DNA of 64,000 nt from Notamacropus eugenii (taxonomy: Eukaryota; Chordata; Mammalia; Diprotodontia; Macropodidae), in the NCBI RefSeq assembly GCF_028372415.1, contig NC_092876.1:64074885-64138884 (forward strand). Direction: 5' to 3'. The notes below the pieces were generated by a model. That model was given only the letters and a program-made list of their open reading frames with translations. It was not told the DNA's origin and made no database searches. The position numbers and the translations under genes were made by a program. Positions 21,225-39,079 of the stretch are shown here, one piece after another (within the stretch, counting starts at the first letter, position 1; every line of letters starts with the position of its first letter).

Positions 21225-21350
21225 AGCAGCAGAGTATGAGATCATTTAGTCTAAGTACCTCATTTTACAGAGGAGTGACCTGCGGTCCAGGAGGGGAAGT
21301 GACTGGCATGCCCAGAATTGGCCAGAGCTGTTAGTAACAGAGGGAACTAG
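21225..21350 (-). repeat. MIR-type SINE remnant next to the array
   Basis: It has tcattttacagaggagtgac, gtccaggaggggaagtgact and a decayed head. Its orientation is the one expected if the neighbouring array grew from such an element's 3' tail; 165 bases of other sequence lie between them. Confidence 0.55.
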
Positions 21351-21781
21351 AACTAGTTCCTTGGTGTCTTGGACAGGAGACCTTGGTCCAGCTTTTCTCA
21401 CTCCCACTGGGACTGGGGGAGATGGGTGTGGATGATCAAAGCCTTTTTAAGAGATTCCTGCAAAGATAGCTCCAAGGGCATTTATTATTTGAATGAAGCA
21501 ATCAACAGACACTGATTAAGTGCCTCTTTGGGGGGACAGGCAAGCTTTTTCTCACTGCTCACTCTAACCTGAGTCAGCTAGCCAGGACTTAGTTTGGACC
21601 TCCCAGGCAGCCCTGCTCCTGGATTCCACCAGGTGGCAGCACCAGCAGAAGCAACACGAGTGCCCGCTCCTTCCTCCTCCCCTCTCTATGATTTCTCCTT
21701 CCGTGAGGTCAGCGTCTGCTCTGCCTCACGTCCCATAAGGCCTCGGGTCGGAAACTCCATTCTCTCTTCCGGTTCTTCACC

Positions 21782-27710
<5,929 letters not shown>

Positions 27711-27735
27711 AAGTCCTATTTTCTATTAAAAGGTC

Positions 27736-27741
27736 AATAAA
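27736..27741 (+). terminator. RPL11: RPL11 poly(A) signal
   Basis: AATAAA 25 bases after the stop, followed by a T/GT-rich stretch (attttgtgttgttttctgtg). The 3' UTR is very short, as in human RPL11. Confidence 0.85.
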
Positions 27742-27794
27742 ATGATCCATCAAGTCTATTTTGTGTTGTTTTCTGTGGGAGGAGCCCATGCTCC

Positions 27795-28290
27795 TGGGTG
27801 GCAGTGCCTGGCATAGTGGACAGGGCACTGGATTTGGAGTTGGGTGAATTCACCTGGGGTGAATGCCACGTCTGCTCCTGACTACATTTGTGACCTTGGA
27901 CATTCCTCTGTATAAAAGTGTTCTTCAGCCCTTGTGGAGCCCTGAGCTCTCCTGGCCACTTTGAGCCAGTGCATGCCCCATGCCAGCCCACTGAAATGTC
28001 AGCATTTTTTACCTGGAAACAACTTGGGAGAGATTTGGGTCAGCCCCCTCATTTTAGGATGGTGGCAGTTGTGGCGAAATGCACGAGTGTTTGCAATACT
28101 TTTTAAGTTTTTTATAGCACTTAACTAACTGCAACCCTAACTAATGACAAAATATCGCCATTTTATAATGAAGAAACTGAGTCTCAGGTGATGGCCATGG
28201 TCATAAAGCTAGTGATGTTGGGACTTGGATTCGATCCAGAGAAGGGAAGCAGTGGAGTCATCAGTCTCAGTGAATTAGTGGCTGAACCAC
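27795..28290. repeat. MIR remnants 3' of RPL11
   Basis: 27795-27905 is a + strand MIR (gtggacagggcactggattt). 28090-28290 is a - strand MIR (catttttataatgaagaaactgag in pieces, ggacttggattcgatccag) that ends where the L1 below has inserted. Confidence 0.55.
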
Positions 28291-28306
28291 AGGCCTCCTT
28301 ATTGTT

Positions 28307-28928
28307 TGTTTTTTAAATTATTTTGTTTTCTATTTTCTACAATCACTTCCACATCTTTGATTTTTTTTTACCCTCCTTCCCTCTCCCTCCCCCCAAGATG
28401 GCTTGCAGTCTTATAGAGTTCCTTAATACATTCTTAATAATACATTTTCACTTCAGTCATGTTGCATAGAATTAAAATGAATGGGAGAAACCATGAAAAC
28501 AAAACGTAACACAAGAAAAAATGGTCTTCATTCTGCAATCCAATTTCAGAGTTCTTTTCTCTGGAGGTGGAAGGCATTTTGCCTTAAGAGTCTATTGGGA
28601 ATTTTTTAGGTCTTTGCATTGCTGTGAAGGACTAAGTCTATCAGAAAAATTCCTCGTCCACTGTGGTGGTTGCTGTGTACAAAGTTCTGGTTCTGCTCCT
28701 TTCACTCAGCATCAATTCATCTAAGTCCTTCCAGGCCTCTCTGAAGTCCTCATTTCTTATAGCACGGTAGTATTCTGTTACTTTCATGTGCCACAACTTG
28801 TCCAACCATTTCTCAATTGATAGGCATCCCCTTGATTTCCAGTTCTTGGGAACCACAAAGAGAGCTGCTATATTTTTGTACAGGTGGGACCCTTTCCCAT
28901 TTTTATGATCTATTTGGGATACAGTCCT
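28307..28928 (-). mobile_element. L1 LINE 3' end, 5'-truncated, with target duplication
   Basis: The minus strand encodes VTEYYRAIRNEDFREAWKDL and ends SERSRTRTLYT, the C-terminus of L1 ORF2 (human L1 has EYYAAIKNDEF). A T-rich stretch at the left edge is the reversed A-rich tail. AGGCCTCCTTATTGTT at 28291-28306 recurs as AGGCCTCCTTACTGTT at 28929-28944, one mismatch in 16. Confidence 0.85.
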
Positions 28929-29484
28929 AGGCCTCCTTACTGTTAATGTAATGCTTACACACTTCATAATGGTTTATATCAACAACCTCCTTACATCTGA
29001 GTTCTTCCATTTTAAACTGACTTTGGTGTCCTCTGTCTCGGTCAGTCCCACTACCCCCAGCTTCAGAGTGGTGGCTTACATTAACCAGTCCCTGGGGAGG
29101 GAAACTTGTTTCTGAGGGTACCGAGCTTTTTGATACGGTGAATCCCGGCTGAGGTTGGGCCTGCCTCTGCACTGCCTTCCTGCTACCCTCCACTAGACTA
29201 ATTGGTGTTCACTGTTCCCAGGAATTAGAGGGCATAGCTGATAACCAGCCTTCAGTGCTAATTGTTAATTGAAAATAATAACATCAGTGAACAAAAGTGA
29301 CTGCATCTATGAAGCGTCATGCCAACTTCAGAGCTGGTTAGTGTGTCCTGTTAGCAGTGAAGCCGAGAGGTCTTGGAACACAGTCTAGTGTAGTTCAGGT
29401 GAGTCACTGCTGTCTTCTACAGATCCATAATCTGAGACCCTGACCTAAAGGCTGAAAATTCAACTTTACCAGCGTCCCTTTGTA

Positions 29485-29705
29485 CAGCTAGGTGGCACAG
29501 TGCCCGGAATCACACCTGAGTACAAATCCAGCCTCAAGGCTCTAGAGGTGTGGCTGTGGACAAATCACTTAACCCTGTTTGCTTCAGTTTCCATATCTGT
29601 AAAATGAGCTGGAGAAAGCAGCAAACTACTTCAGCATCTTTTCCAAGAGAACCTTAAATGAGGTCATGGAGATTGGCACACAACTAAAACAACTGAACGA
29701 CGTAT
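29485..29705 (+). repeat. MAR1-like SINE
   Basis: It has cagctaggtggcacagtgcc, cttaaccctgtttgcttcag, gagctggagaaagcagcaaa and a tail aaaacaactgaacgac. Confidence 0.75.
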
Positions 29706-30059
29706 AAACTAATGAAGCTCAGAGCCTAACCAAACAGCTCTTTGATTAGCTCTCAAAAGAGGGAGTGGAGCAACCTTTCCACAGGAAAATGAGACACCAG
29801 CCAAGGAGAGACCATGGAATTGTAAATAGCTCAGTTGGAGAAGGCTTGGAGATGATCTTGTCATGCACGATCCAGGGTCGCAGCTATACACTGGTCTGAG
29901 TCATGAGCAAGGAGAGTTGCCTTTTACATGTTGGATGGACCCTTGTGGTTTAATCCCTGAAATAGTTGACTCCTCTCCATTCTTAGGATCTTCTAAGGGT
30001 TAAAAATATCCATGCCTTCTGATCCTGAGCAGTGACTCCTGTCATAATCAGTCACATTT

Positions 30060-30815
30060 CTGAAGTACTTGACAGCCTGCAAACACTGTTCCTTACCTGT
30101 GAGATAGTATTTTCCTCATTTTAAAAACGAGGAAACAGCCACAACAAGTAAATGCCTCATGTTCCACAAATTGTCCATGGGACAAGACATACAGTAAGCC
30201 CAAGATCCTGTGGGCACTACTGTGACACCCTCTTCCATTTGTTAGGGAAGTATTGAGTTGAGGTGCGCACCTGAGGGTGGAGACTGGTGGGTGGCAGTTG
30301 TTTGCCAGTGATAATTTGGGCAAGCGTCCCTACACTAGACAACAGATGAAATCACAGGTTGACCTCTGGCAAATCAGATTGAACTACACCAGGCAGGCAT
30401 GGTGGAAAGGCCAGAATCTAGTACCTGTACCATAGAACCTTAACTGTCAAGGAACCTTGTTAAGGAAGAGAAAACAAAACCAAAGTCAGGAACAGAACCG
30501 GAATTTGAACCCAAGGTAAGCATTGCCAAGTCCAGCATTTCTACCACACTACTTCCTAAATGGATTCAGTTCCTGGTTCACAATCTGGGAGTAATTAAAA
30601 CTGTAAACCTGCAGCAGTCACTTAATAGTGTGACCCTGGCTGGGCAAGTCACACAACAGTGTGTGACTCAGTTTCCTTTTCCGTAAAATGGTGATAATAG
30701 CAACTACATCCTAGGGTTATAAGGCTCAATGAGCCTTACATGTATTGTGAGATGTGAAGTACTTTGCAAATCTTGAAGCACTTCATAAGTGCTGACTTAC
30801 TAATATTATCGTCAA
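30060..30815. repeat. Cluster of three MIR-type SINEs
   Basis: 30060-30245 (-), 30390-30560 (-) and 30600-30815 (+). The last has tgtgactcagtttccttttc and gggttataaggctcaatgag with the MIR 3' end gtactttgcaaatcttg. Confidence 0.55.
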
Positions 30816-32530
30816 CTCTTGTTCTCATACTAGGGGACTTCAACATACATACTGATATTCCCTCAACTTCCTCATTTCCCATGAACCTCCTCTACCATAC
30901 ACAGAGATGGTCCTATCCTTGATCTCACCTTCATACACAAATGATCATGACCTCTGAAGTCCCTCTGGTCATAACCTACCTTCCCCACTGGCTTATAGCC
31001 CTTAATCCTGGCTTTTGTAGCTCTCTCTTGCCCATCCCACCCTACTTCCAATCCCTCCACCCCTTCATTTCTTCCCAGGGCAGCATCCTGGCACTCACTC
31101 ACTCTACTCTCCTATGTTCCTCAACTTGACCCCTTGGTGAATCAGTTCAGCTCTACACTGCCCTGTTCTCGCCAGCGTATACCCTTTATCCTATCCAAGA
31201 TCCTGCCCCAACAAACATCAGCCTGTCAACTCCCGCCCACCTGGGCCTTCTGTGCTGCTGAACAAAGCTAAAGGAAATCATGAAACTGTGTTGATTGGAT
31301 TCACTAAAAATGTATATTACATCATGTCAACTGGGCCCTCACTAGAGCAAGGCAATCCTTTTACATCACCCTAATTGATTTACTATCCCATTTAGCAACA
31401 GTTTTACCAAACTTTTTCATCCCTCAAACCTTCCATAACTCCCTTCTCCCCCAACCCTCTCCGCTGAAAAACAACTCATTTTAGTGGGGAAAAAAAAATA
31501 AGACCCTTTGTGGAGAGCCCCCTCCCCTTCTCCTCTTCATTTGTCTTGTCATTATGTCCTTTACTCCTGTCACACATAAGGAGGTGGCCCTTCTTAACCA
31601 AGGCAAACCCTTCAGTATGACTCCATCCTGTTCTCTCCAGCCTTGAACTCTCTATCAACCCCTCCTCCCTCACTAATCTTGAGTTGCTCCCAATCTACTG
31701 GCTGTTCCCTACTGACAGCAAACATGCCCATGTCTTCCCCATCTTCAAAAACCTTTCACTTGATATGTTCTTCCCCCCAACCATTGTCCCGTATCTCTAC
31801 TGCTTTTGCTGCCTAACTCCTTAAGACTGTTTACAATTGACACTGCTACTTCCTTTCCTCTCACTGTCTTCACTCTGCCTTCAGACCTGATCAGTCAGCT
31901 GGAACAGCTCTCTAAAAGTTACCAGTGATCTATAAATGGTCAAGTCTAATAGTCTTTTCTCACTCCTCATCATCCTTGACTTTTTTTTGCAGCCTTTGAT
32001 CTTGTTAATTAACCTTTTCTTGATATTCTTTACGTTTTTGTGGCACTGCTGCCTTCTGGTTTTCCTCTTATCTATCTGATCACTCCTTAGAGTCCTTTGT
32101 TGGATTTTCATTCAGATCTTGCCTGATAATGGTGGGGTGTTCCCCATCTTCTTCTCTGTAAGATACCATTTTGTTTCGTGATATGCGTTCCCGTGCATTC
32201 AACCAACCATCTCTGTGCTGACGATTCTGTAATCTACTTAGCCAGCACTAAGCTCTTTCCTGACCCTCAATCTCAGATCTCCAGCTGCTTATTGGACACC
32301 TCGAAGTGGATATCTATAAACATCTTAAACCAGCGGTGGGGAACCTGTGGCCTCAAGGCCTCATGTGGCCCTCTAGGTCCTCAAGTGCAGCTCTTGACTA
32401 AATCCAAACTTTTTGCTGTACCCCTGCATAAACTCAAGATATCCAACACTGAACACATTATCTTTCTCCCCAAGCCCTTTCCTGTACTGTCAAGGATATT
32501 ACCATCCTTCCAGTCACCCAGGCTGGCTTC
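30815..32530 (+). mobile_element. L2 LINE, endonuclease to RT part, broken by a MITE
   Basis: It opens with ctaggggacttcaacataca, which reads GDFNI, the endonuclease motif. Later blocks include gttaccagtgatctataaat and ttgcagcctttgatcttgtt from the reverse transcriptase region. It has no usable frame. A hAT MITE at 32331-32426 splits it near cttaaac|ataaactcaag. Confidence 0.65.
32331..32426. mobile_element. hAT-type MITE inside L2
   Basis: It starts CAGCGGTGGGGAACCTGTGG and has atgtggccctctaggtcctc. The right end (tgtacccctg) is decayed. The flanking L2 reads on directly, with a weak duplication (tcttaaac / gcataaac). Confidence 0.65.
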
Positions 32531-32604
32531 TTACTAGTATCAACTAGCTTGTGTGACTCTGATCAGGTGAGGTACCTTTGTGTACCTCTGTTTCCTTATC
32601 TTAA

Positions 32605-32720
32605 AATCTGATGCTACGTGCAGAGGATACAAATAAGAAAAAGACAGTCCCTGCCCTCAAGGAGCTGAACAGTCCAATGGGAAAAGACACTACCCAGAAG
32701 GAAACTGAAGAAAGACTGTG
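32605..32720 (-). repeat. L2 LINE 3' end fragment
   Basis: gacagtccctgccctcaagg and agctgaacagtccaatggg are the reversed L2 terminus. 32720-33390 holds nothing I can name. Confidence 0.55.
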
Positions 32721-33394
32721 TGGAATTGAAACCTGAGCTGCTGATGGGAAATCGCTTACCTGGAAAGTTCAGATCCCAGCCCTCCATAAAGGAAGGCTCC
32801 AGCCCTTCAGTCAAAGGGAAGAGGCAACTCAGTGGTTTCAGAAGATATGGAATATTAAAAAAAAAAATGCTGACTTAATCAGTGTGTTAATGAGATTCCA
32901 GGTGATCAGTTGTAGTACAAGCACTGTCTAAGATGGGCCATTGGGGGATGGATTCTTTGACAATGTAACCTGTGAAATGCTTACAAATATCAGAGCGCTT
33001 GACCCTGTGTAGCCCTCTTCCCCTAATATAGTGAAGGCAATGGATTGGCAGAAAAGGAAACGAAGGATTCTGAGGCCGTGTTTTAGACCATCTACAGACA
33101 TTAACTTAACTTGGCATTCCCCACTAGATGCCTCTATCAAACAGTCATTGAGTTCATATACTATTGGAGGAATTGAGCCATGTTCACAGCGACAGTCTTG
33201 CTATAAATGAAACTAGGAAACAAGGAAGTGACTGCTAAATATATATAAATATCCAGTTATTTGATACGTAAGTGGAATGCTGTCATTCACCATTCTCCTT
33301 TGTGGTCCTGTCACTGTTGTGAGTCTTAAGAAGAGCATTGAGTTGGGAACCAAGAAACTTGGTTTCTATCAATCTGTCATTTCTCTCTAAATCT

Positions 33395-33910
33395 TTGTTT
33401 TTCCATTTGTAAAATTAGGTGTCCAAACTATTCCTTTAAGTTGCCTCTTGCTTTAATATTTTATGTTCTAAAATCCTTCTGGTTCTGGCCTTTATGATCC
33501 AAGTTCTCTTCAGTGTTGATATTCTGTTATTGGGTTTAGTTGTTTGGTGTTGTGCTGGTAATGGTAGTTTTTTTTGTTTGATTGGTTTTGGGGTTGTTTA
33601 TTTTGTGGGGGTTTTTTGAGGTAATTGGGGTTAAGTGACTTGTCCAGGATCACACAGTTAGGAAGTGTCTGAGTCCAAATTTGAACTTGAATCCTTCTCA
33701 CTCCAGGGCCCAATGCGCTATCCACTGAGCCACCTAGCTGCACCTGATATTCTGTTCTAAGACTCTTCCAGCCCTGACACTGTTCTAAATTCTTTCCGAC
33801 TTTGACATTCTGTGATCTAATGTTTCTAAAACTCTTCAGGTTCTCAGGCTCCCTCCTGATCTGACATTATATTCTTTCTAGACTGATATTCTGTGAATTA
33901 CAAGACTCAT
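33395..33910 (+). repeat. SINE-tail minisatellite, split by a later SINE
   Basis: A SINE 3' end (tttccatttgtaaaattagg) runs directly into diverged 32-33-bp units (ttctggttctggcctttatg, ttccagccctgacactgttc, ttccgactttgacattctgt). A - strand SINE at 33600-33745 (tgacttgtccaggatcacac) interrupts the units, so it came later. Confidence 0.65.
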
Positions 33911-34329
33911 CAACATGAACCTCATTTCCCTGCAGTACGTCAGTGAGGGGAAGAGATGAATAAGGTTTTGATCTATTCTTGAGGTGGTACGTTTTCACAC
34001 CGTGGTTGTGTCCAGAAATTGACTTTCCATCAACCATTAGCTACCACTTAAAGTGGTCATCAGCTATGGAAAATTCACTGCTGGCTGTCTAATGGGGGCC
34101 AGAAATTTCAGTTTCTGGATGCCTACAGGCAGCAATCGCTCCTCCCATCCTAGGATACCTGGGAGACCTGGTAGGATTGAGGAGAGGATCCCAGTTTGAT
34201 CTTTTTTTTTTTTATGAAAGGGGCCATCCCTTGAGCAACTACTTAAAGAAGCCTATTCATTGAATAGGTGTATCTCACTCAAAGTGAGAATGCTATAAGA
34301 CCTTAGCCTGAAAGGGCCAGGTTCTCCCA

Positions 34330-34512
34330 TTGCATCCTGGGCCATCTCCAGCCATCCTGATCTAGGCCACTGGACCCAAATGGCTCAGGAGAAGTGAGGT
34401 TGGTGACCTTGCACAGCCCTTCCTCACTCAAATCAAAGTCAACTGCAAATCATGTCACTATTGTGATGTCATGGTCCTCTTCGAGAACAAAGGACAAACA
34501 CCACAACCTGGG
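34330..34512 (+). repeat. RTE-tail SINE-like element, copy 2
   Basis: It has ccactggacccaaatggctc, cttgcacagcccttcctcac, gtcatggtcctcttcgagaa and tail aaggacaaacaccacaac. It matches the copy at 14612 over its full length. Confidence 0.6.
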
Positions 34513-34999
34513 AGGATCACTATATATACCACGGTAAATCCAAGGCCTCAGACCCATCCCCTAATGACTGAGTTAAATTCTCAGTGGAGAATTTGTCCAT
34601 GTTTGGAATGCTTTTGCTCATCAGTCACCAAGGCCATAGGTAGATTCGCCCAGTCTTTGAAGAGCTGGGAATTGGTGGCTGACTCCCTTAGCTCTCCGAG
34701 TGAACCTGCCCTCCGGGAAGGTTGTATGCTATATAATTAGGTCCTCCGTGCTGCAGAGTCAGTTCCTTTTGGTCTATCTTTGTTATAAAGTTGTTCCCAT
34801 GATGATCAACACTCTAAAGACTCACTAAAAAGAATCTTGTCTAAGAACCAAATACATACCTGGGGTCAAAGCAAAGAGTTTGAGGGTGGAATGGGGGGCA
34901 GAAGCCAGAGGGAAGCCTTCAGAAATCCAGTCTTGTTTTCTCCCAGAACTTGTTGCTCTGGAATCTGTGTGATGATTAATCGAATCTGTGAAGTGCTAT

Positions 35000-36110
35000 G
35001 GAGAAAGCAATGGGTGGGGAGCATAGGCAAGTCTAAGTCAGGGCTTGATTCTGGCACTGGTTTTCAGCTGTTTGGGGAAGTCCATTTACCTTTTGATGTC
35101 TGAATCTCCTCACCCAGAAAAAGGATTGATAGATAATCCTTCCATCACCCTTCCTCCCAGGGTTCTTTGACAGTGAAATGAAATGCCAGACTTGAAAATG
35201 CTTAATAAACTCTACAACCCTTAATAAATGCAAACTATTAATACTATCATGGGCAGCATTTGAAGAGTTTACTTCAGCAAACTATTTGTCCCAGCCCCTA
35301 TCTCTAAATCTTGAGATTCCAAAGTCTCAGGAAATGTAAAACCTCAGAAATCCCTTAAGATCTGAAGATCAATTAATCTTTGTTGTTAGTGAATTTCTAT
35401 GTAAACAATGATGACATGCAGTTTTAATTAATAAATTCACGGAGAGTTACAGGTGTGTGATGGAATGACTTAGCTATGAAAATGTATTTGTTTACCTCAT
35501 GGGGAGAGGTTCATAGGATGTAGAGCTGAAAGGATCTTGGAAATCATTTCAATTCGACTCTAACAAGCCCCCATTTTTAAGGTAAAAAACCTGAGTCCCA
35601 GTGGGGTTTAGCCTTGCTTAGGGCCACCTAAGATGAACTAGGATTCAGAGCCAGGTCTGGTAACTCCAAACCTGTTGTCCTTAGGTTCCTCTCCAGAGCA
35701 TCCTGTGTTCTGAGGCACCTCAAACACCCTAATTTCTCCATTCCCTGCCTTCCAGAACATTCTGTGTTCTCAGGGCATCATCATGCTGTTTTCCTAGTCC
35801 CTCTCTCTAAATTTATACAGCCACCAATCAGGAAACATTTATTAAATGCCTACTTTTTGCCTGGCGCACTATAGCCTGGATTCTGAGAAGGCAAAGCTCC
35901 AAACCCAAAACACCCCCTTCCCCAGAAGGCAGGCTGCCACAAGTGCCGGGTTTGGAGTCAGAGGACTCGGGTTTTAATCCTGGCTCTGCCATTCTGTGTG
36001 ACTTTGGGCAAGTCATCTTACTTCTCTCAGCCTCAGTTTACTAACACCTAAAATAATGACATTGGGCTCCTGAGATCCTTTCCATTCCTTGCGCTATAAT
36101 CCTTGGCGGG
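35000..36110. repeat. MIR/L2 cluster
   Basis: 35000-35240 MIR (+) with cccagggttctttgacagtg; 35515-35700 MIR (-) with gagctgaaaggatcttggaa; 35680-35790 short SINE-tail units (gagcatcctgtgttctgagg); 35820-35870 L2 (-); 35940-36110 MIR (+) with gttttaatcctggctctgcc. Confidence 0.5.
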
Positions 36111-36304
36111 AGAATAGTATGTAAACATGTATGTAACTATAATACATACACAGTAATGGGCAGGGGGAGTAGTAGCAGAGGGGACCAGGGAAGGCTGTGT
36201 GCCTGTAAGAGGTAGCACTTGAACTGCCACCCTCTGAAGGGAGCCTGGCATCCTACAGGGATGTGGGAGGGATCATAACTGAGGCAAGAAACATAGCCAG
36301 TGCA

Positions 36305-38322
36305 AAGTCAGTCTGTAAACATGTATTAAGTCCCTACTATGTGCTGGGCACTATGCTGAATGCTGAATACATACCAAAACACCCCCCCAAAAAAAACCCC
36401 GAGGGTGGGGAATAGAGGCAGCCAGAGTCAAGATGGAGGAGTGGGAGGTAGAAATTTTTTGCCTTGGCTCCTTCACATGCTACTTCATAAAGACCTAGAA
36501 AATATTCCAAACCAAATTCTGATCAGGAGAGGTAAGAAAAAAAGACCAAGAGCTCTCTCCAAGAGATATGGGATGGGGACTGGCCAGGAGCACAGTGCAG
36601 CAGTGTGGTAGTAGGTTGTGGTGGCTACAGCATTGGCAGAGAGTAATTCCACAACTAGGGTCTAAGGGGACTGAGCACCTAGGCAGAAAGAGGTCCCAGG
36701 GAACCCCTATACCAGCACTGGGTGCAGAAATAGGGGCCATCCAGATGCCCTTTGGCACATCACTCAGTTTTGGCTCACAGTTTCAGGGCTGAGAGGAGCA
36801 CTCAAGGTCACTAGGGAGCAAAGGCCCTATTTTTGTAAGGAGCAAGGAATAAGTTCAGGAAATAATAACTGTGTGGCTTTGTGCCCAAGATCAGAGGGGA
36901 GACTCAGTTCTAATTTTTGACTCCACACATAAGCCTGCTGTGGAATAACCAGGGTGGAGACCAAAACCAAGGGGAAACTGGTAGTTCAGTCATTCTGAAC
37001 CTATAGACCCTCCCAGCAGGCTAACTGTAACTTGAATCCAACAGCAGTTTGTGGAAACTCAGCCACACAGAATCCAACAAACCCAAACTACACACCAACA
37101 AGCCAAAATTGGGTCAGGAATTTGTGGCGTGCAGTGATCAGACTTCTCCCCAGATCACACCACTTTGGAAGCACCAAAAATGTACAGGCCCCCAGACTAA
37201 GCTATGAAGATAGCAGATCATAAAAAAGACAGAAGCTCAGGCTAGACATCCACACAGAGGTGAACAGAGTCCAACGCTAACATGAAGTCCAAAGTCAAGA
37301 AGTAGGCTGGAGGAATGAGTAGACAAAAAAAGAACCTGACTTTAAAGAGCTATTATGATAATGGGGAAACTCAAAACATAAACTCAGAAGGAGATAAAAC
37401 ATCTACAAGCAACACCTCAAAGAAAAGAAAATGCAGATTAGGCACAAACCCAGCAAGAATTCATAAGAAAGTTAAAGAGACTTTTTTTAAAAAGCAAAGA
37501 AATTATTCTAAAAATGAGAGTGGCAGAGGAAAAATTAGAAAGTCAAATGAGAGCTATGCAAGAAAGTTATGAAAAGAAAATTAATGACTTGGTAAAAGAA
37601 GCACAAAAAATACTGAAGAAAATAACGAAACAAAAAAAAGATGGTCCCTTCCCTCAAGGAGTTTACAGTCTAATGGGGCAAGATGGTACCAAAGAAACTG
37701 AGAAGCTGGGGGAAGGGAGTCTGGGTGTCTAGGAAAGGAACATGGTAGAAAAATCAGAGAAGTCCCAGACAAGTGCTTCTGGGTGAGAAGTGAGATATTC
37801 TGAGCTGGGCTCTCTTTAAATACAAGTTTTGGAGTATATAGCTCCATTCTCCAATCAGAGAGACAGAAGGTAGTGATGAGAAGGGGTACGGGCTTATTGG
37901 ATTTTACTAGATTATGAAGTTTTCCCAATAATGAACTTTGTGGGACATGGTAGAGAAGTCAGAGATGTCCCAAAGTAATTCGGCCAGTTGAGAAATGAAC
38001 GGTATAGAGATGGGAGATGGAATGGTGCATGAAGGTGAGTGATGTGTAATAGGCCTGGGAAAGTAGGCTGGATGTAGATTGGGAAGGGCTTTTAATCACA
38101 GAGAACTTTGTATTTTATCCTACGGATAGTAGGGAGTTGTTGATGCTTATTGAGCAGGGGAGGGTTATGATCATACCTTTCTTTTAGATTAGTTTTGCAG
38201 TTGTGGAGTATAGATTGGAAAGGAGGAGAGATCTTAGTGAGAGATACCATTTATGAGGCCAGACTGCAGTAAACCAGGCAAAAGGGGATGAAGGTCTCAG
38301 CCAGGGTGTGACTGTAGCAGGC
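36305..38322 (-). repeat. L2 LINE 3' region, host of an L1 insertion
   Basis: 36305-36390 has attaagtccctactatgtgc and gggcactatgctgaatgctg. After the L1 insert it resumes at 37641 with ccctcaaggagtttacagtc and continues in L2 order to about 38322. A + strand L2 piece (38328-38482) and a second - strand L2 (38483-39075) follow. Confidence 0.6.
36400..37640 (+). mobile_element. L1 LINE 5' UTR and ORF1 start, 3'-truncated
   Basis: The start gaggcagccagagtcaagat matches a marsupial L1 5' end. The 5' UTR runs to about 37310. ORF1 sequence follows (MSRQKKNLTLKSYYDNGE), then a coiled-coil-like part (EEKLESQMRAMQESYEKK) after a frameshift. It stops in ORF1 at an A-rich run (acgaaacaaaaaaaag), and L2 resumes at once. 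All of ORF2 is absent. Confidence 0.7.
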
Positions 38323-38482
38323 ATGGTTAATTTTCCTAAAATTGACTTCTGATCATGTCACTCTTGCTCAGATTATGTGAATGACTCCCCATTCCTGTTG
38401 GCTAAAGTTATAACTTAGTATTCAAGACCCTCCGCCCCTAGCCTCAAATTATCTTTCCAGACTTATCTCTTTTACTCAATCT

Positions 38483-39075
38483 CTTACATTGAATTTAACA
38501 AATATTTATCAAAGACCTATTATATATGCTGGTGAGGCTACAAAGCTATATGAGACATGTTACTATCTTCTTAGAAGTGAAGATCCAGTGGGAAGAAATA
38601 ATACATGTACAAGTAACTATAATCCAAAATCGTGCATAATAAACATGTAAGAGGTACAAAGTGCTGTGTGAGGTTTGAGGAAGAACCACTCTTTCCAATT
38701 TGGGGAACTTCATGGAAGAGATGACAGTTTAATTGGGTCTTGAAGGAAAGATAGGATTTTAGTAGTAGGATTGTAGAAGTTGGAGAAGGCAAGAGGGAGG
38801 GGCAGAGGGAGTTTTCCAAGGATAAAAAATGGCCTGAGAAAAGAGGCAGGGGGAGAAGCATTGGGGAGGTAGTAGGTGAACTATATGGTGGATGAACAGC
38901 ATGTGGAAAAGATTTCTGTATAGTCAAGGTTAGAAAGGTGCAAGGGAGAGGGAGTTTGCCAGACTATGGGGGACCTCGAATAAACAGGCTGAGGAACTTG
39001 GATTTTTATCAGTTAGCCAACAAGAAGTCATTGAAGGCTTTTAAACAGAGAACTGACAGCAATAGATCAATTTTC
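38483..39075 (-). repeat. L2 LINE 3' region, further copy
   Basis: Reversed L2 order: caaatatttatcaaagacct, gaacttcatggaagagatga, ttgggtcttgaaggaaagat and gaagtcattgaaggctttta. Confidence 0.55.
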
Positions 39076-39079
39076 TCAG

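Noticed and set aside
28641-28967. 108-codon minus-strand open frame
   Set aside because: It is the C-terminal end of L1 ORF2 in a 5'-truncated copy, not a host gene.
37315-37732. Small lysine-rich open frames
   Set aside because: They are L1 ORF1 fragments in a truncated copy.
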